A stretch of 38,570 nucleotides of DNA from Candidatus Rokuibacteriota bacterium (lineage in GTDB: Bacteria; Methylomirabilota; Methylomirabilia; Rokubacteriales; CSP1-6), in contig QHSZ01000069.1 of NCBI GenBank assembly GCA_003220595.1, forward strand, positions 1 to 38,570. The letters are read 5' to 3'. This document shows, piece by piece, positions 11,155 to 21,740 of the stretch (the first letter of the stretch is position 1; every line of letters begins with the position of its first letter). Both the position numbers and the translations under genes were made by a program. The notes under the pieces are model-generated. The model saw only the letters and a list, made by a program, of their open reading frames with translations. It did not search any database and had not been told where the DNA came from.

Positions 11155-11504
11155 AGCACGGGCTGGCGCGCGTCTGGGCCCGTCTCGTGGTGGCGCTGAG
11201 CCTCTGCCTCTTTCTCGCCGGGCTCGCCGCCGGCGCGGGAGCGCTGTTCCTCGACTGGCGCTGGGCCGGCCTCCAGGACCCGACGCGGGATGCCCGCATC
11301 CTCGCGGCGGCGCTGCTCGTTCTGGCCGGTGTGGTCCTCGCCACGCCGGGCATCCTCTTCGGCGAGCTGCTGATGATCCTCCTCGCGCAGCGGCGCCTGC
11401 TCTCGCGGATCGCCCGTCAGCTTCGGCAGATGCCGGAGTTCCCGGAATCCGGCGAGCCGCCCGCGGCCCGGCGACTGATGGGGCGCCTCGGCCCGAGAGA
11501 GTAG
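11151..11504 (+). CDS. Small hypothetical membrane protein, two predicted TM segments
   Basis: VKHGLARVWARLVVALSLCLFLAGLAAGAGALFLDWRW... ILAAALLVLAGVVLATPGILFGELLMILLAQ; GTGA overlap with trpD. Confidence 0.65.
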   Translation: MKHGLARVWARLVVALSLCLFLAGLAAGAGALFLDWRWAGLQDPTRDARILAAALLVLAGVVLATPGILFGELLMILLAQRRLLSRIARQLRQMPEFPESGEPPAARRLMGRLGPRE

Positions 11505-11534
11505 CCGGCGCCCGGTCGGTACCGTGCGGCGCTC

Positions 11535-11564
11535 TTGCGCAGCCCCGGCTCTCAGCCCTAAAAT
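11535..11564 (+). promoter_or_regulatory. Putative sigma70-type promoter (TTGCGC-18bp-TAAAAT) upstream of the GntR gene
   Basis: Hexamers with 18-bp spacer in the intergenic region 11505-11707. Confidence 0.4.
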
Positions 11565-11650
11565 AGCTCGTCGCGGCGCGCCCAACTCCCTATGGGTGTT
11601 GCCTCTGCTTCGTTCCGGCCGGCTTTCTTCCGGGATACGCGTGGCGCGAC

Positions 11651-11666
11651 GGTGTTCTAGAACACC
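11651..11666. promoter_or_regulatory. Perfect 16-bp palindrome GGTGTTCTAGAACACC, candidate GntR/UTRA operator
   Basis: Sequence equals its own reverse complement; 42 bp upstream of the GntR start. Confidence 0.7.
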
Positions 11667-11707
11667 AAGGGGTTTCACTGAGTGGGGTTCACGAGCTTGA
11701 GGTCCGG

Positions 11708-12466
11708 ATGAACGGCAGCGTCCGAGTGAACGGGCGGGTCCCTCGCTACCACCGGATCGCCGAGGTCCTGCGCGAACGGATCCACGAGGGCGAGCTCCGT
11801 CCCGGCGCCCGGCTCGACAACCAGCGACGGCTCGCGAAGAGCTTCGGCGTGACGCTGATGACGCTGCGCCAGGCGCTCGAGCTGCTCGAGCGCGAGCACC
11901 TGATCTCGCGCCGCCACGGCCTCGGGACGTTCGTCGCGGCGCCCTCCATCGACTACGACATCCTCCAGCTGCGCCGGTTCGCCGGCGACCTCCAGGCCAA
12001 GGGCGAGCAGGTGACGACGCGGCTCGTCGGGACGAAGTTCGCGCTCGCCGACCACCGCGTCTCGGACGCGCTCGGGCTCGGGCCCGGCGCGCGCGTGCTC
12101 GTGCTGGAGCGGCTCCGCCTCGTGGACGGCCACCCCATGAGCCTCCAGCGCTCGTTCCTGCCCGCGCCGATCGGCGAGGAAGTCGTCCGCGCGGACCTGG
12201 CCCGCACGCCGCTGCACAGGGCGCTCGAGGTCAGACTGGGTCTCGTCGTCGAGTCCGCGCGCGAGACGGTGTCCGCGGTGCGCCTCGAGCGCAGCGAGGC
12301 GCGCGAGCTCAGCTGCCGGACCGGGGCGCCCGCGTTCGAGTCCGAGCGGGTGTCGTACGCGGCGGGCGGCGCGCCCGTCGTCTTCGACCGCGTGTTCATC
12401 CCGGGCGATCGCTTCCGGATCACCCGGGAGCTCCACTACGAGTCCCTCCAAGGAGCGACCTCATGA
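11708..12466 (+). CDS. GntR-family transcriptional regulator with UTRA domain (HutC/FarR subfamily)
   Basis: RYHRIAEVLRERIHEGELRPGARLDNQRRLAKSFGVTLMTLRQALELLEREHLISRRHGLGTFVA winged HTH; C-terminal UTRA-like region. Confidence 0.92.
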   Translation: MNGSVRVNGRVPRYHRIAEVLRERIHEGELRPGARLDNQRRLAKSFGVTLMTLRQALELLEREHLISRRHGLGTFVAAPSIDYDILQLRRFAGDLQAKGEQVTTRLVGTKFALADHRVSDALGLGPGARVLVLERLRLVDGHPMSLQRSFLPAPIGEEVVRADLARTPLHRALEVRLGLVVESARETVSAVRLERSEARELSCRTGAPAFESERVSYAAGGAPVVFDRVFIPGDRFRITRELHYESLQGATS

Positions 12467-13242
12467 AGATCCTGGTGGCCATCAAGCAGGTGCCCGACAC
12501 GGCGACGCAGGTGAAGGTCGGCGCCGACCCGCGCCTGATCGACACCGCGGGCATCACCTGGATCGTCTCGCCCTACGACGAGTTCGCCGTCGAGGAGGCC
12601 CTGCGGATCAAGGAGAAGCGCGGCCAGGGCGAGGTGGTGGCCGTGTCCCTCGGCCCCGAGCGCGTGAAGGAAGCGCTGCGCTCGTGCCTCGCGATGGGCT
12701 GCGACCGCGCGCTCCACCTGAACGACGCGGCGTGGAACGGCGCCGACACGCTCGCGACGGCCCGGGCGCTCGCCGCCGTCATCAAGCAGGAGCAGCCGCA
12801 GCTCGTGCTCTGCGGGCGGCAGGCGATCGACGACGACATGGGTGCGGTGACGGCGCAGCTCGCCGAGCTGCTCGGCTGGCCGTGCGCGTCCTGGATCATG
12901 GAGGAGGCGGTGGACGCGGAGGGCACGACGGTCCGGGCGGCCCGTCAGGTCGAGGGCGGCCTGGAGGTCTTCGACCTCCCGCTCCCCGCGGTCCTCGCGG
13001 CGCAGAAGGGGCTCAACGAGCCGCGCTACCCGACGCTGAAGGGCATCATGGGCGCGAAGAAGAAGGAGATCCGCGACGTGAAGGCCGCCGACCTCGGGCT
13101 CGGCGCCGAGCCCTCGCAGCTCTCGGTCGTCGGGCTCGAGGCGCTCCCACCCCGTCCCCCGGGGCGCATCATCCAGGGCGACGTGCCGACGGCGGTCAAG
13201 GAGCTGGTGCGCGCGCTCCGTGAAGACGCGAAGGCCATCTGA
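12463..13242 (+). CDS. etfB: Electron transfer flavoprotein beta subunit
   Basis: MKILVAIKQVPDTATQVKV; GRQAIDDDMGAVTAQLAELLGWP; ATGA overlap. Confidence 0.94.
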   Translation: MKILVAIKQVPDTATQVKVGADPRLIDTAGITWIVSPYDEFAVEEALRIKEKRGQGEVVAVSLGPERVKEALRSCLAMGCDRALHLNDAAWNGADTLATARALAAVIKQEQPQLVLCGRQAIDDDMGAVTAQLAELLGWPCASWIMEEAVDAEGTTVRAARQVEGGLEVFDLPLPAVLAAQKGLNEPRYPTLKGIMGAKKKEIRDVKAADLGLGAEPSQLSVVGLEALPPRPPGRIIQGDVPTAVKELVRALREDAKAI

Positions 13243-13256
13243 GGGGGCGGGAGACC

Positions 13257-14233
13257 ATGGCAAGCGCTTTCTGGTGCATCGTCGAGGACGATCGGCAGGG
13301 CGCCCCGAAGAAGGTGATGGCCGAGGTGCTCGGCGCGGCGTCGCGCCTCGGGGGCGGCCCGGTGGAGGCCGTGTGGCTCACCGACAAGGCGAGCGACGCG
13401 GGCCTGAAGCAGCTCGGCGAGTGGGGCGCCGGCAAGGTCTGGCTCCTCGAGAACGCGGGGTTGGCGCCCTACCGCAGCGAGGTGTGGGCGGGTGCCCTCG
13501 CCGACCTCGCCGCCCAGCAGTCGCCGCGCGCAATTTTCGGCGCCGTGACAAGCCGCCAGCGCGAGCTCGTGGCGCGCCTCGCGGCGCGGCTCGGCGTCGG
13601 GCTCGCCGCCGACTGCGTGGCCCTCGCCATGAACGGCGACACGCTCGTCGCAACGCGGCCGGTGTACGCGGGCAAGCTCATCGCGCGGGTGACCTGGGCG
13701 AAGGGCCCGTGGGTGGCGACGCTCCGGCCGAACGTGTTCCGTCCCGCCGAAGCGCAACCGGGCAAGACCGCCGCCGTCGAGCGGCCCGCGGTGTCGCTGC
13801 CGCCCGCCGTGATGAAGTTCGTCGAGCGGCGCGAGGAGGTGTCGACCGGGCTCCCTGAGCTGACCGAGGCCGAGATCGTGATCTCCGGCGGCCGCGGCAT
13901 GAAGGGGCCCGAGAACTACGTGATCCTCGAGGACATGGGGCGCGTCATCGGCGCCGCCGTCGGCGCCTCGCGCGCGGCGGTGGACGCGGGCTGGCGCCCG
14001 CACCGCTTCCAGATCGGCCAGACGGGCCGGACGATCTCGCCGAAGCTCTACCTGGGCTTCGGCGTCTCGGGCGCGATCCAGCACCTCGCCGGGATGCGGA
14101 CGTCGAAGATCATCGTCGCCGTGAACAAGGACGCGGAGGCGCCGATCTTCAAGATCGCCGACTACGGCATCGTGGCCGACCTCTTCGAGGTGGTGCCGGA
14201 GCTGACGAAGGAATTCAAGAAGCTTCTGGAAAA

Positions 14234-14237
<4 letters not shown>
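13257..14237 (+). CDS. etfA: Electron transfer flavoprotein alpha subunit
   Basis: [65 protein letters not shown]. Confidence 0.94.
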
Positions 14238-15376
<1,139 letters not shown>

Positions 15377-15392
15377 GCGCCGGGAGGCGGGG

Positions 15393-17042
15393 ATGAGCGA
15401 CACGCGCGAGCCGGAGGCGAAGAGACGGGGGTCCGTCGGGTCGAAGACGCCCGAGCGCTCGGTGCGGTTCGAGTCGCTCTCGGGCATCCCGATCAAGGCG
15501 CTCTACACGCCGGCGGACCTGACGGGCAAGTCGTACGAAGAGCGGCTGGGCGCCCCGGGCGAGTATCCGTTCACCCGGGGCGTCTATCCGACGATGTACC
15601 GCGGCCGGCCCTGGACCATGCGCATGTTCGCGGGCTTCGGCTGCCCCGAGGACACGAACGCGCGCTTCAAGTACCTGCTCGCGCAGGGCCAGACGGGCCT
15701 CTCGACCGCCTTCGACATGCCCGCGCTGATGGGCTACGACGCCGACCATCCGCGCGCCCGCGGCGAGGTGGGCAAGGAGGGCGTCTCGATCTCGACGCTC
15801 GACGACTTCGAGCGCCTCTTCGCCGACATCCCGCTCGGCGAGGTCACGACGTCCATGACGATCAACTGCACGGCGTCGGTCGCCCTCGCCATGTACCTCG
15901 TGGTCGCCGAGAAGCAGGGCGTCGCGTGGGACCGGGTCGGCGGCACCATGCAGAACGACATGCTCAAGGAATTCATCGCTCAGAAGGAGTGGATCTGTCC
16001 GCCGGAGCCCGCGGTGCGCATCGTCACCGACATGATCGAGTTCACCTCGAAGCACGTGCCGCGCTTCAATCCCGTCTCGATCTCGGGCTATCACATCCGC
16101 GAGGCGGGGTCCACGGCGGTGCAGGAGCTGGCGTTCACGCTGGCCGACGGGCTCGCCTACGTCGACGCCGCGCTCGCGCGCGGGCTCGACGTGGACAGCT
16201 TCGCGCCGCGGCTCAGCTTCTTCTTCGACATCCACAACGACTTCTTCGAGGAGATCGCGAAGCTCCGCGCCGCCCGCCGCATGTGGGCGCGCTTCATGAA
16301 GGAGCGCTTCGGCGCGAAGAAGCCGGAGTCCATGCGGCTCCGCACCCACACGCAGACCGCCGGGGTCTCCGCCACCGCCCAGCAGCCGCTCAACAACGTC
16401 GCGCGCGTCGCCATCCAGGCGCTCGCCGCGGTCCTCGGCGGCGCCCAGTCGCTCCACACCAACTCCTACGACGAGACGTGGGCGCTGCCCACCGAGGACG
16501 CGGTCACGGTCGCGCTCCGGACCCAGCAGATCATCGCCGAGGAGACGGGCGTGGCGCTCACGATCGACCCACTCGGCGGCTCGTACTACCTCGAGAAGCT
16601 CACCGACCAGATGGAGGAGGCGGCGCTCGGGTACGTCCGGACGATCGACGCGATGGGCGGCATGATCCGCGCGATCGACGCGGGCTACCCGCAGAAGGAG
16701 ATCGCCGATGCCGCCTACCGCTACCAGCTGATGGACGACCGGGGCGAGAAGGTCGTGGTCGGGGTCAACAAGTACGTGATGAAGGAAGAGCGCCCGATCA
16801 ATTTCCTCAAGATCGACGAGACGGTGGAGCTAGAGCAGATCGAGAAGGTCCGGCGGTTCAAGGCGTCGCGGGACGCGCGTCGGGTCGAGCGGCGGCTCGC
16901 GCAGCTCGCGGACGCCTGCACGAACGGCCAGAACCTGATGCCCGTGCTCATCGACGCCGTGCGCGACTACGCGAGTCTCGGCGAGGTGGCCGACGTCTAT
17001 CGCCGGGTGTTCGGCCTGTACCGCGAACCGATCATCTTTTAG
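15393..17042 (+). CDS. Adenosylcobalamin-dependent acyl-CoA mutase large subunit, isobutyryl-CoA mutase (IcmA)-like
   Basis: [66 protein letters not shown]; Phe79 and Gln197 at the specificity positions. Confidence 0.88.
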   Translation: MSDTREPEAKRRGSVGSKTPERSVRFESLSGIPIKALYTPADLTGKSYEERLGAPGEYPFTRGVYPTMYRGRPWTMRMFAGFGCPEDTNARFKYLLAQGQTGLSTAFDMPALMGYDADHPRARGEVGKEGVSISTLDDFERLFADIPLGEVTTSMTINCTASVALAMYLVVAEKQGVAWDRVGGTMQNDMLKEFIAQKEWICPPEPAVRIVTDMIEFTSKHVPRFNPVSISGYHIREAGSTAVQELAFTLADGLAYVDAALARGLDVDSFAPRLSFFFDIHNDFFEEIAKLRAARRMWARFMKERFGAKKPESMRLRTHTQTAGVSATAQQPLNNVARVAIQALAAVLGGAQSLHTNSYDETWALPTEDAVTVALRTQQIIAEETGVALTIDPLGGSYYLEKLTDQMEEAALGYVRTIDAMGGMIRAIDAGYPQKEIADAAYRYQLMDDRGEKVVVGVNKYVMKEERPINFLKIDETVELEQIEKVRRFKASRDARRVERRLAQLADACTNGQNLMPVLIDAVRDYASLGEVADVYRRVFGLYREPIIF

Positions 17043-17132
17043 ATTTGCCGTCGGGGGGCGCCGCAGCACCCGACGGTCGAGGAGATTTTTAGATTGGCCG
17101 TCGGGGCGCCTCCGCGTCCGACGGTCGGGGAG
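17037..17132. repeat. 50-bp tandem imperfect repeat (two units), each with an inverted repeat CCGTCGG...CCGACGG
   Basis: TTTTAGATT at 17037 and 17087 (period 50); stems 17048-17055/17069-17076 and 17098-17104/17118-17124. Confidence 0.85.
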
Positions 17133-17142
17133 GTCAATCCGA

Positions 17143-18216
17143 ATGAGCGAGCCGATCAGGATCACCCGGGCCGCGACGAAGAAGTCGAAGCCGAAGGACG
17201 CCGAGCTGAGCTTCGGCACGGTCTTCACGGACCACATGTTCGTGGTGGACTTCCAGGAGGAGAAGGGGTGGTACGACCCGCGGATCGAGCCGTACGGGCC
17301 CTTCAGCCTGGATCCGGCGTGCGCCGTCCTCCACTACGCGCAGGCGGTCTTCGACGGCCTCAAGGCCTTCCGCGGCAAGGACGGGCGGGTCCGGCTGTTC
17401 CGGCCGCAGAAGCACCTCGAGCGCCTCAACAACTCGGCCCGACGCCTGTGCATCCCGCCGGTCGAGCCGGAGCTCGCCCTGCGGGCACTCGTCGAGCTGG
17501 TGCGCCTCGAGATGGACTGGGTGCCCTCCACGGTCGGCACGGCGCTCTACATCCGCCCGACGATCATCGCCAGCGAGCCGTTCCTCGGCGTTCGGCCGGC
17601 GCGGTCCTACATCTACTACGTCATCCTGTCGCCCGTAGGAGCCTACTATCCCGAGGGCATGAACCCCGTGAAGATCCTGGTCGCGGACAAGTACGTCCGC
17701 GCCGTCGAGGGCGGCGTGGGGGGCGTGAAGACCGGCGTCAACTACGCGTCGAGCCTCTATGCCGCCGAGGAGGCGAAGCACCAGGGGTTCACGCAGGTGC
17801 TCTGGCTCGACGGGCGCGAGCGGAAGTACCTCGACGAGGTGGGCACGATGAACATCATGCTGAAGATCGGTGACGAGGTGATCACGCCGTCGCTCGGCCA
17901 CGGCACGATCCTGCCCGGCGTCACCCGCGACTCGGCGCTCACGCTGATGCGCGAGTGGGGGCTCCGCGTCTCGGAGCGCGAGGTCTCGATCGACGAGGTC
18001 GCGCGGGCCGCCCGTCAGGGCGCGCTCAAGGAGGTCTGGGGCACGGGCACGGCCGCGGTCATCTCGCCCGTCGGCGAGCTCGCCCACCGCGGCGAGCGGA
18101 TCGTCATCAACCAGGGCAAGATCGGCGAGCTGACGCAGAAGCTCTACGACGCGATCGTCGGCATCCAGTACGGCACGGCGCCCGACACCCACGGCTGGAC
18201 CGTGGGCGTCGAGTAG
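17143..18216 (+). CDS. ilvE: Branched-chain amino acid aminotransferase
   Basis: [71 protein letters not shown]. Confidence 0.92.
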   Translation: MSEPIRITRAATKKSKPKDAELSFGTVFTDHMFVVDFQEEKGWYDPRIEPYGPFSLDPACAVLHYAQAVFDGLKAFRGKDGRVRLFRPQKHLERLNNSARRLCIPPVEPELALRALVELVRLEMDWVPSTVGTALYIRPTIIASEPFLGVRPARSYIYYVILSPVGAYYPEGMNPVKILVADKYVRAVEGGVGGVKTGVNYASSLYAAEEAKHQGFTQVLWLDGRERKYLDEVGTMNIMLKIGDEVITPSLGHGTILPGVTRDSALTLMREWGLRVSEREVSIDEVARAARQGALKEVWGTGTAAVISPVGELAHRGERIVINQGKIGELTQKLYDAIVGIQYGTAPDTHGWTVGVE

Positions 18217-18224
18217 GGGGAGCG

Positions 18225-18647
18225 GTGGAGACCTGTGTCTTCTGCAAGATCCGCGACGGCCAGATCCCGGCGATGAAGGTCTTCGAGGACAAGCGAACGC
18301 TCTGCATCATGGATATCAACCCGATCAGCCACGGGCACTGTCTGGTGCTCCCCAAGACGCACGCGGCGACGATCTTCGACGCGGACGCCGCCGACCTGCA
18401 GGCCGCGATGGCGACCGCGAAGCGGGTCGCCATCGCCCTCAAGCAGGCGCTCGAGCCGGAGGGGCTCAACATCCTCCAGGCCAACGGCCCCGCCGCCTTC
18501 CAGTCGGTGCCGCACTTCCATCTGCACCTGATCCCTCGCTGGATGCGCGACGGCAAGGGGTTCGACTGGAAGCTCTCGCCGGGCAACCGGACGGAGATCG
18601 CGAAGACGGGCGAGCAGCTCCGTGCGGCCCTGGGCGGCCGCGCGTGA
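18225..18647 (+). CDS. HIT-family protein (nucleotidyl hydrolase/transferase)
   Basis: [47 protein letters not shown] motif; GTG start. Confidence 0.92.
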   Translation: METCVFCKIRDGQIPAMKVFEDKRTLCIMDINPISHGHCLVLPKTHAATIFDADAADLQAAMATAKRVAIALKQALEPEGLNILQANGPAAFQSVPHFHLHLIPRWMRDGKGFDWKLSPGNRTEIAKTGEQLRAALGGRA

Positions 18648-19051
18648 TGGCCGAGCGCACGGTGCGCGTCGTCGTCGCCAAGCCGGGCCTCGACGGCCAC
18701 GACCGCGGGGCGAAGATCGTCGCGCGCGCCCTGCGGGACGCGGGGTTCGAGGTGATCTACACGGGCCTCCACCAGACGCCCGAGCAGATCGTCACGACGG
18801 CCGTCCAGGAGGACGCGGACGCGATCGGGCTCAGCGTGCTCTCCGGCGCCCACAACTACCTCTTCAAGCGCGTGCTCGAGCTCCTGAAGGAGAAGGGGGC
18901 CGAAGACGTGGTGGTCTTCGGCGGCGGCATCATCCCGCCCGAGGACATCGCCGCGCTCAAGACGCTGGGCGTGAAGGAGCTGTTCACGCCCGGCACCTCC
19001 ACCCAGGACATCGTCCGCTTCGTCCGCCAGCACGTCCGCGCGGCGGTCTAG
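18647..19051 (+). CDS. Cobalamin-binding small subunit of acyl-CoA mutase (IcmB/MCM C-terminal domain-like)
   Basis: [41 protein letters not shown] with the DxHxxG cobalamin motif; [10 protein letters not shown]; alternative GTG start at 18644. Confidence 0.92.
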   Translation: MAERTVRVVVAKPGLDGHDRGAKIVARALRDAGFEVIYTGLHQTPEQIVTTAVQEDADAIGLSVLSGAHNYLFKRVLELLKEKGAEDVVVFGGGIIPPEDIAALKTLGVKELFTPGTSTQDIVRFVRQHVRAAV

Positions 19052-19066
19052 ACGCCGCGCCGTGTG

Positions 19067-20212
19067 ATGGACTTCGAGCTGAGCGACGACCAGCAGCGGA
19101 TCCGCGCGGTCGCGCGCGAGTTCGCGGACGCCGAGCTCGGCGACAAGATCGCGCCCTATGACGCGCGCCACGAGTTCGCGTGGGAGATCGTGAAGAAGCT
19201 CGGCCCGCTGGGCTTCCTGGGCGTGCTGGTGCCGGAGGACTACGGTGGGGCCGGGCTCGACTACGTCTCGTACGCGCTGATCGTCGAAGAGCTGAACCGC
19301 GGCGACGCCTCGGTCGGCATCACCATGTGGGCCCACAACTCGCTCTGCACCAACCACATCGCCCTCTTCGGCTCGCCCGCGCAGAAGCAGACGTACCTGC
19401 CGCGCCTGGCCTCGGGCGCGGTGCTCGGCGCCTGGGGGCTCACCGAGCCCGGCTCCGGCTCCGACGCCGCCGCGCTGCGCACGCGCGCGGTGGAACGCGA
19501 CGGCGCGTGGGTGCTGAACGGCACCAAGGCCTTCATCACGAACGCGTCGGTGGGGGAGATCGCCGTCGTCCTGGCGCGGACGGATGCCGAGAAGAAGTCG
19601 CGGGGCATCTCGGCGTTCATCCTGGAACGGGGGACGCCCGGGTTCAGCGCCGGCACGCCCTATCGGAAGCTCGGGCTCCACGCCTCGGACACCGCCGAGC
19701 TGGTGCTCGAGGATGCCCGGGTACCTGCCGCGAACCTCCTCGGCGCGCGGGGCGCGGGCTTCGCGCAGGCGATGACGGTCCTCGAGGGCGGGCGGATCGC
19801 GATGGCGGCGATGGCCGTCGGCATCGCGCAGGCCGCCGTGGATCAGGCCGTCCGGTACATGAAGCAGCGGAGCGCATTCGGCAAGACACTCGCCGAGTTC
19901 AACGGCCTGCAGGGGATGCTCGCGGATCTCGTGACCGAGGTCGAGGTCGCCCGCCTGCTGACCCTGCGCGCGGCGTGGCTCAAAGACGAGGGGCGGCCGG
20001 CGATGCACGCGGCGGCGATGGCCAAGCTCTTCGCCTCGGAGACCGCGATGAAGGCCGCCACCCAGGCCGTGCAGATCCACGGCGGCGCCGGGTACATCGC
20101 CGAGTTCCCCGTCGAGCGCATCTTCCGCGACGCGAAGCTCACCGAGATCGGTGAGGGGACGTCCGAGATCCAGCGCCTGGTGATCGCCCGGGAGATCCTC
20201 GGGTTCTCGTGA
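19067..20212 (+). CDS. Acyl-CoA dehydrogenase
   Basis: [61 protein letters not shown]; alternative GTG start at 19064. Confidence 0.93.
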   Translation: MDFELSDDQQRIRAVAREFADAELGDKIAPYDARHEFAWEIVKKLGPLGFLGVLVPEDYGGAGLDYVSYALIVEELNRGDASVGITMWAHNSLCTNHIALFGSPAQKQTYLPRLASGAVLGAWGLTEPGSGSDAAALRTRAVERDGAWVLNGTKAFITNASVGEIAVVLARTDAEKKSRGISAFILERGTPGFSAGTPYRKLGLHASDTAELVLEDARVPAANLLGARGAGFAQAMTVLEGGRIAMAAMAVGIAQAAVDQAVRYMKQRSAFGKTLAEFNGLQGMLADLVTEVEVARLLTLRAAWLKDEGRPAMHAAAMAKLFASETAMKAATQAVQIHGGAGYIAEFPVERIFRDAKLTEIGEGTSEIQRLVIAREILGFS

Positions 20213-20997
20213 GCGCGTCCCCGCCGCTGATCGCGGTCGAGGGCGTCGGCAAGCGTTACGCGACAAGCTCGGGGCCCATCGAGGCCCTCCAGGACGTCTC
20301 GCTCAGTGTCGGCGAGGGCGAGTTCTGCACGCTCATCGGTCCTTCCGGGTGCGGCAAGTCCACGCTCCTCGGCATGCTCGGCGGGCTCACGGCGCCCGAC
20401 CGCGGACGCGTGCTCGTCGAGGGGCGGCCCGTCACCGGGCCCGACCCGCGGCGGGTCGCGACCGTCTTCCAGGACCCGGGCCTCTTTCCGTGGCGCACCG
20501 CGCTCGAGAACGTGGAGTTCGGCCTCGAGCTCCAGGGCGTGCCCGCCGCGCGGCGCCGCGCGGTCGCGACCGATCTCCTCGGCCCGCTCGGCCTCGCGGG
20601 CTTCGCCGGCAAGTACCCGCGCGAGCTCTCGGGCGGCATGCGGCAGCGCGTGGCGATCGGGCGCGCGCTGGCGATCGACACGAAGATCGTCCTGATGGAC
20701 GAGCCCTTCGGGGCGCTCGACGAGCAGACGCGGCTCCTCATGGGCGAGTGGCTCCTCGAGATCTGGCGGCGGACGAAGAAGACCGTGATCTTCGTCACCC
20801 ACAGCCTGCAGGAGGCGCTCGTCCTCTCGACCCGGATCGCGGTCATGACGGCGCGCCCGGGCCGCATCAAGTCGGTCCTCGAGCTCGGCATGGGCTACCC
20901 CCGGCCGATGGAATCGCCCGAGCTGGTGGCGCTGCGCGCGAAGCTCTGGCACGACATCCGCGAGGAGTCGCTGCGCGCGATGGGCGGTGACCAATGA
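20209..20997 (+). CDS. NitT/TauT (SsuB/TauB)-family ABC transporter ATP-binding protein
   Basis: [87 protein letters not shown]. Confidence 0.92.
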   Translation: MSASPPLIAVEGVGKRYATSSGPIEALQDVSLSVGEGEFCTLIGPSGCGKSTLLGMLGGLTAPDRGRVLVEGRPVTGPDPRRVATVFQDPGLFPWRTALENVEFGLELQGVPAARRRAVATDLLGPLGLAGFAGKYPRELSGGMRQRVAIGRALAIDTKIVLMDEPFGALDEQTRLLMGEWLLEIWRRTKKTVIFVTHSLQEALVLSTRIAVMTARPGRIKSVLELGMGYPRPMESPELVALRAKLWHDIREESLRAMGGDQ

Positions 20998-21740
20998 CCG
21001 TCGCGCTCGTCCGGCTCGGCCTCGTGGCGGCCGTGCTCCTCGCCTGGGAGGTCGCGGGCCGCGCCGCCAACCCGCTCCTGGCCGTCCCGCCGTCGGCGAC
21101 GCTCCCGGCGCTCCGCGAGCTCCTGTTGCTCCGCTCGTACCCGGACCTCGGCGCGAGCCTTCTCGTCACGCTCCGCGAGATCGCGACCGCGTACGCGCTC
21201 GCGGTGGCGGTGGGGCTCGCGGTCGGCGGGACGCTGGGGATGAACCGCCTCCTCGGGCGCGCCTACGGACCCATGCTCGCCGCGCTCTACGCGGTGCCGG
21301 CCGTCGTCTGGTACCCCTCGCTCATGCTCTTCTTCGGCCTCGACGCGGCGTCGAAGATCGCGTTCGGATTCCTCCTCGGCTTCTTCCCGGTCACCCTGGC
21401 CGTCCTCGCGGGCATCCGGCAGGTCAACCCGCACCTCGTCACGGTGGCGAAGAGCTACGGCGCCGGCCCGCTCACGGTCTTTGGCCGGGTCGTGCTGCCG
21501 GCGACGCTCTTCACGCTCGTCGGCGGCCTCCGCACGGGGCTCGCCCTGTCGGTGATCGGCGTCATCGTCGGCGAGATCCTCGGCAGCAAGCGCGGGATGG
21601 GCGCGCTCATCAACCACGCCTACGGGCTCCTCCGGACGGCCGACTACGTCGCCCTCGTCCTGGTGACGCTCGCGCTGATCGTCGGCACCGACGTCGTCGC
21701 GGGACTCGTCGAGCGGAAGGCGCGCGCGTGGAGCGAGTGA
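20994..21740 (+). CDS. NitT/TauT-family ABC transporter permease
   Basis: AVPAVVWYPSLMLFFGLDAASKIAFGFLLGFFPV; KSYGAGPLTVFGRVVLPATLFTLVGGLRTGLALSVIGVIVGE. Confidence 0.9.
   Translation: MTVALVRLGLVAAVLLAWEVAGRAANPLLAVPPSATLPALRELLLLRSYPDLGASLLVTLREIATAYALAVAVGLAVGGTLGMNRLLGRAYGPMLAALYAVPAVVWYPSLMLFFGLDAASKIAFGFLLGFFPVTLAVLAGIRQVNPHLVTVAKSYGAGPLTVFGRVVLPATLFTLVGGLRTGLALSVIGVIVGEILGSKRGMGALINHAYGLLRTADYVALVLVTLALIVGTDVVAGLVERKARAWSE

Noticed and set aside
15393-17042. Annotation as methylmalonyl-CoA mutase or 2-hydroxyisobutyryl-CoA mutase
   Set aside because: Specificity residues are Phe/Gln (ICM-type) with Ala at the HCM Asp position; overall similarity to MCM is not sufficient for naming.
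17048-17090. Rho-independent terminator after the mutase gene
   Set aside because: The hairpin is followed by a T-run only after a gap of about 9 nt, and the structure is duplicated directly before an ilvE Shine-Dalgarno, so a simple terminator is not well supported.
17037-17132. CRISPR-like repeat
   Set aside because: Only two imperfect units with internal dyads, no spacers and no cas genes in the window.
18107-20266. 719-aa minus-strand ORF and other very long antisense ORFs (e.g. 34320-36242, 3444-5147, 926-2170)
   Set aside because: High-GC antisense artefacts: Arg/Asp/His/Gly-rich low-complexity translations lying opposite well-supported conserved genes.
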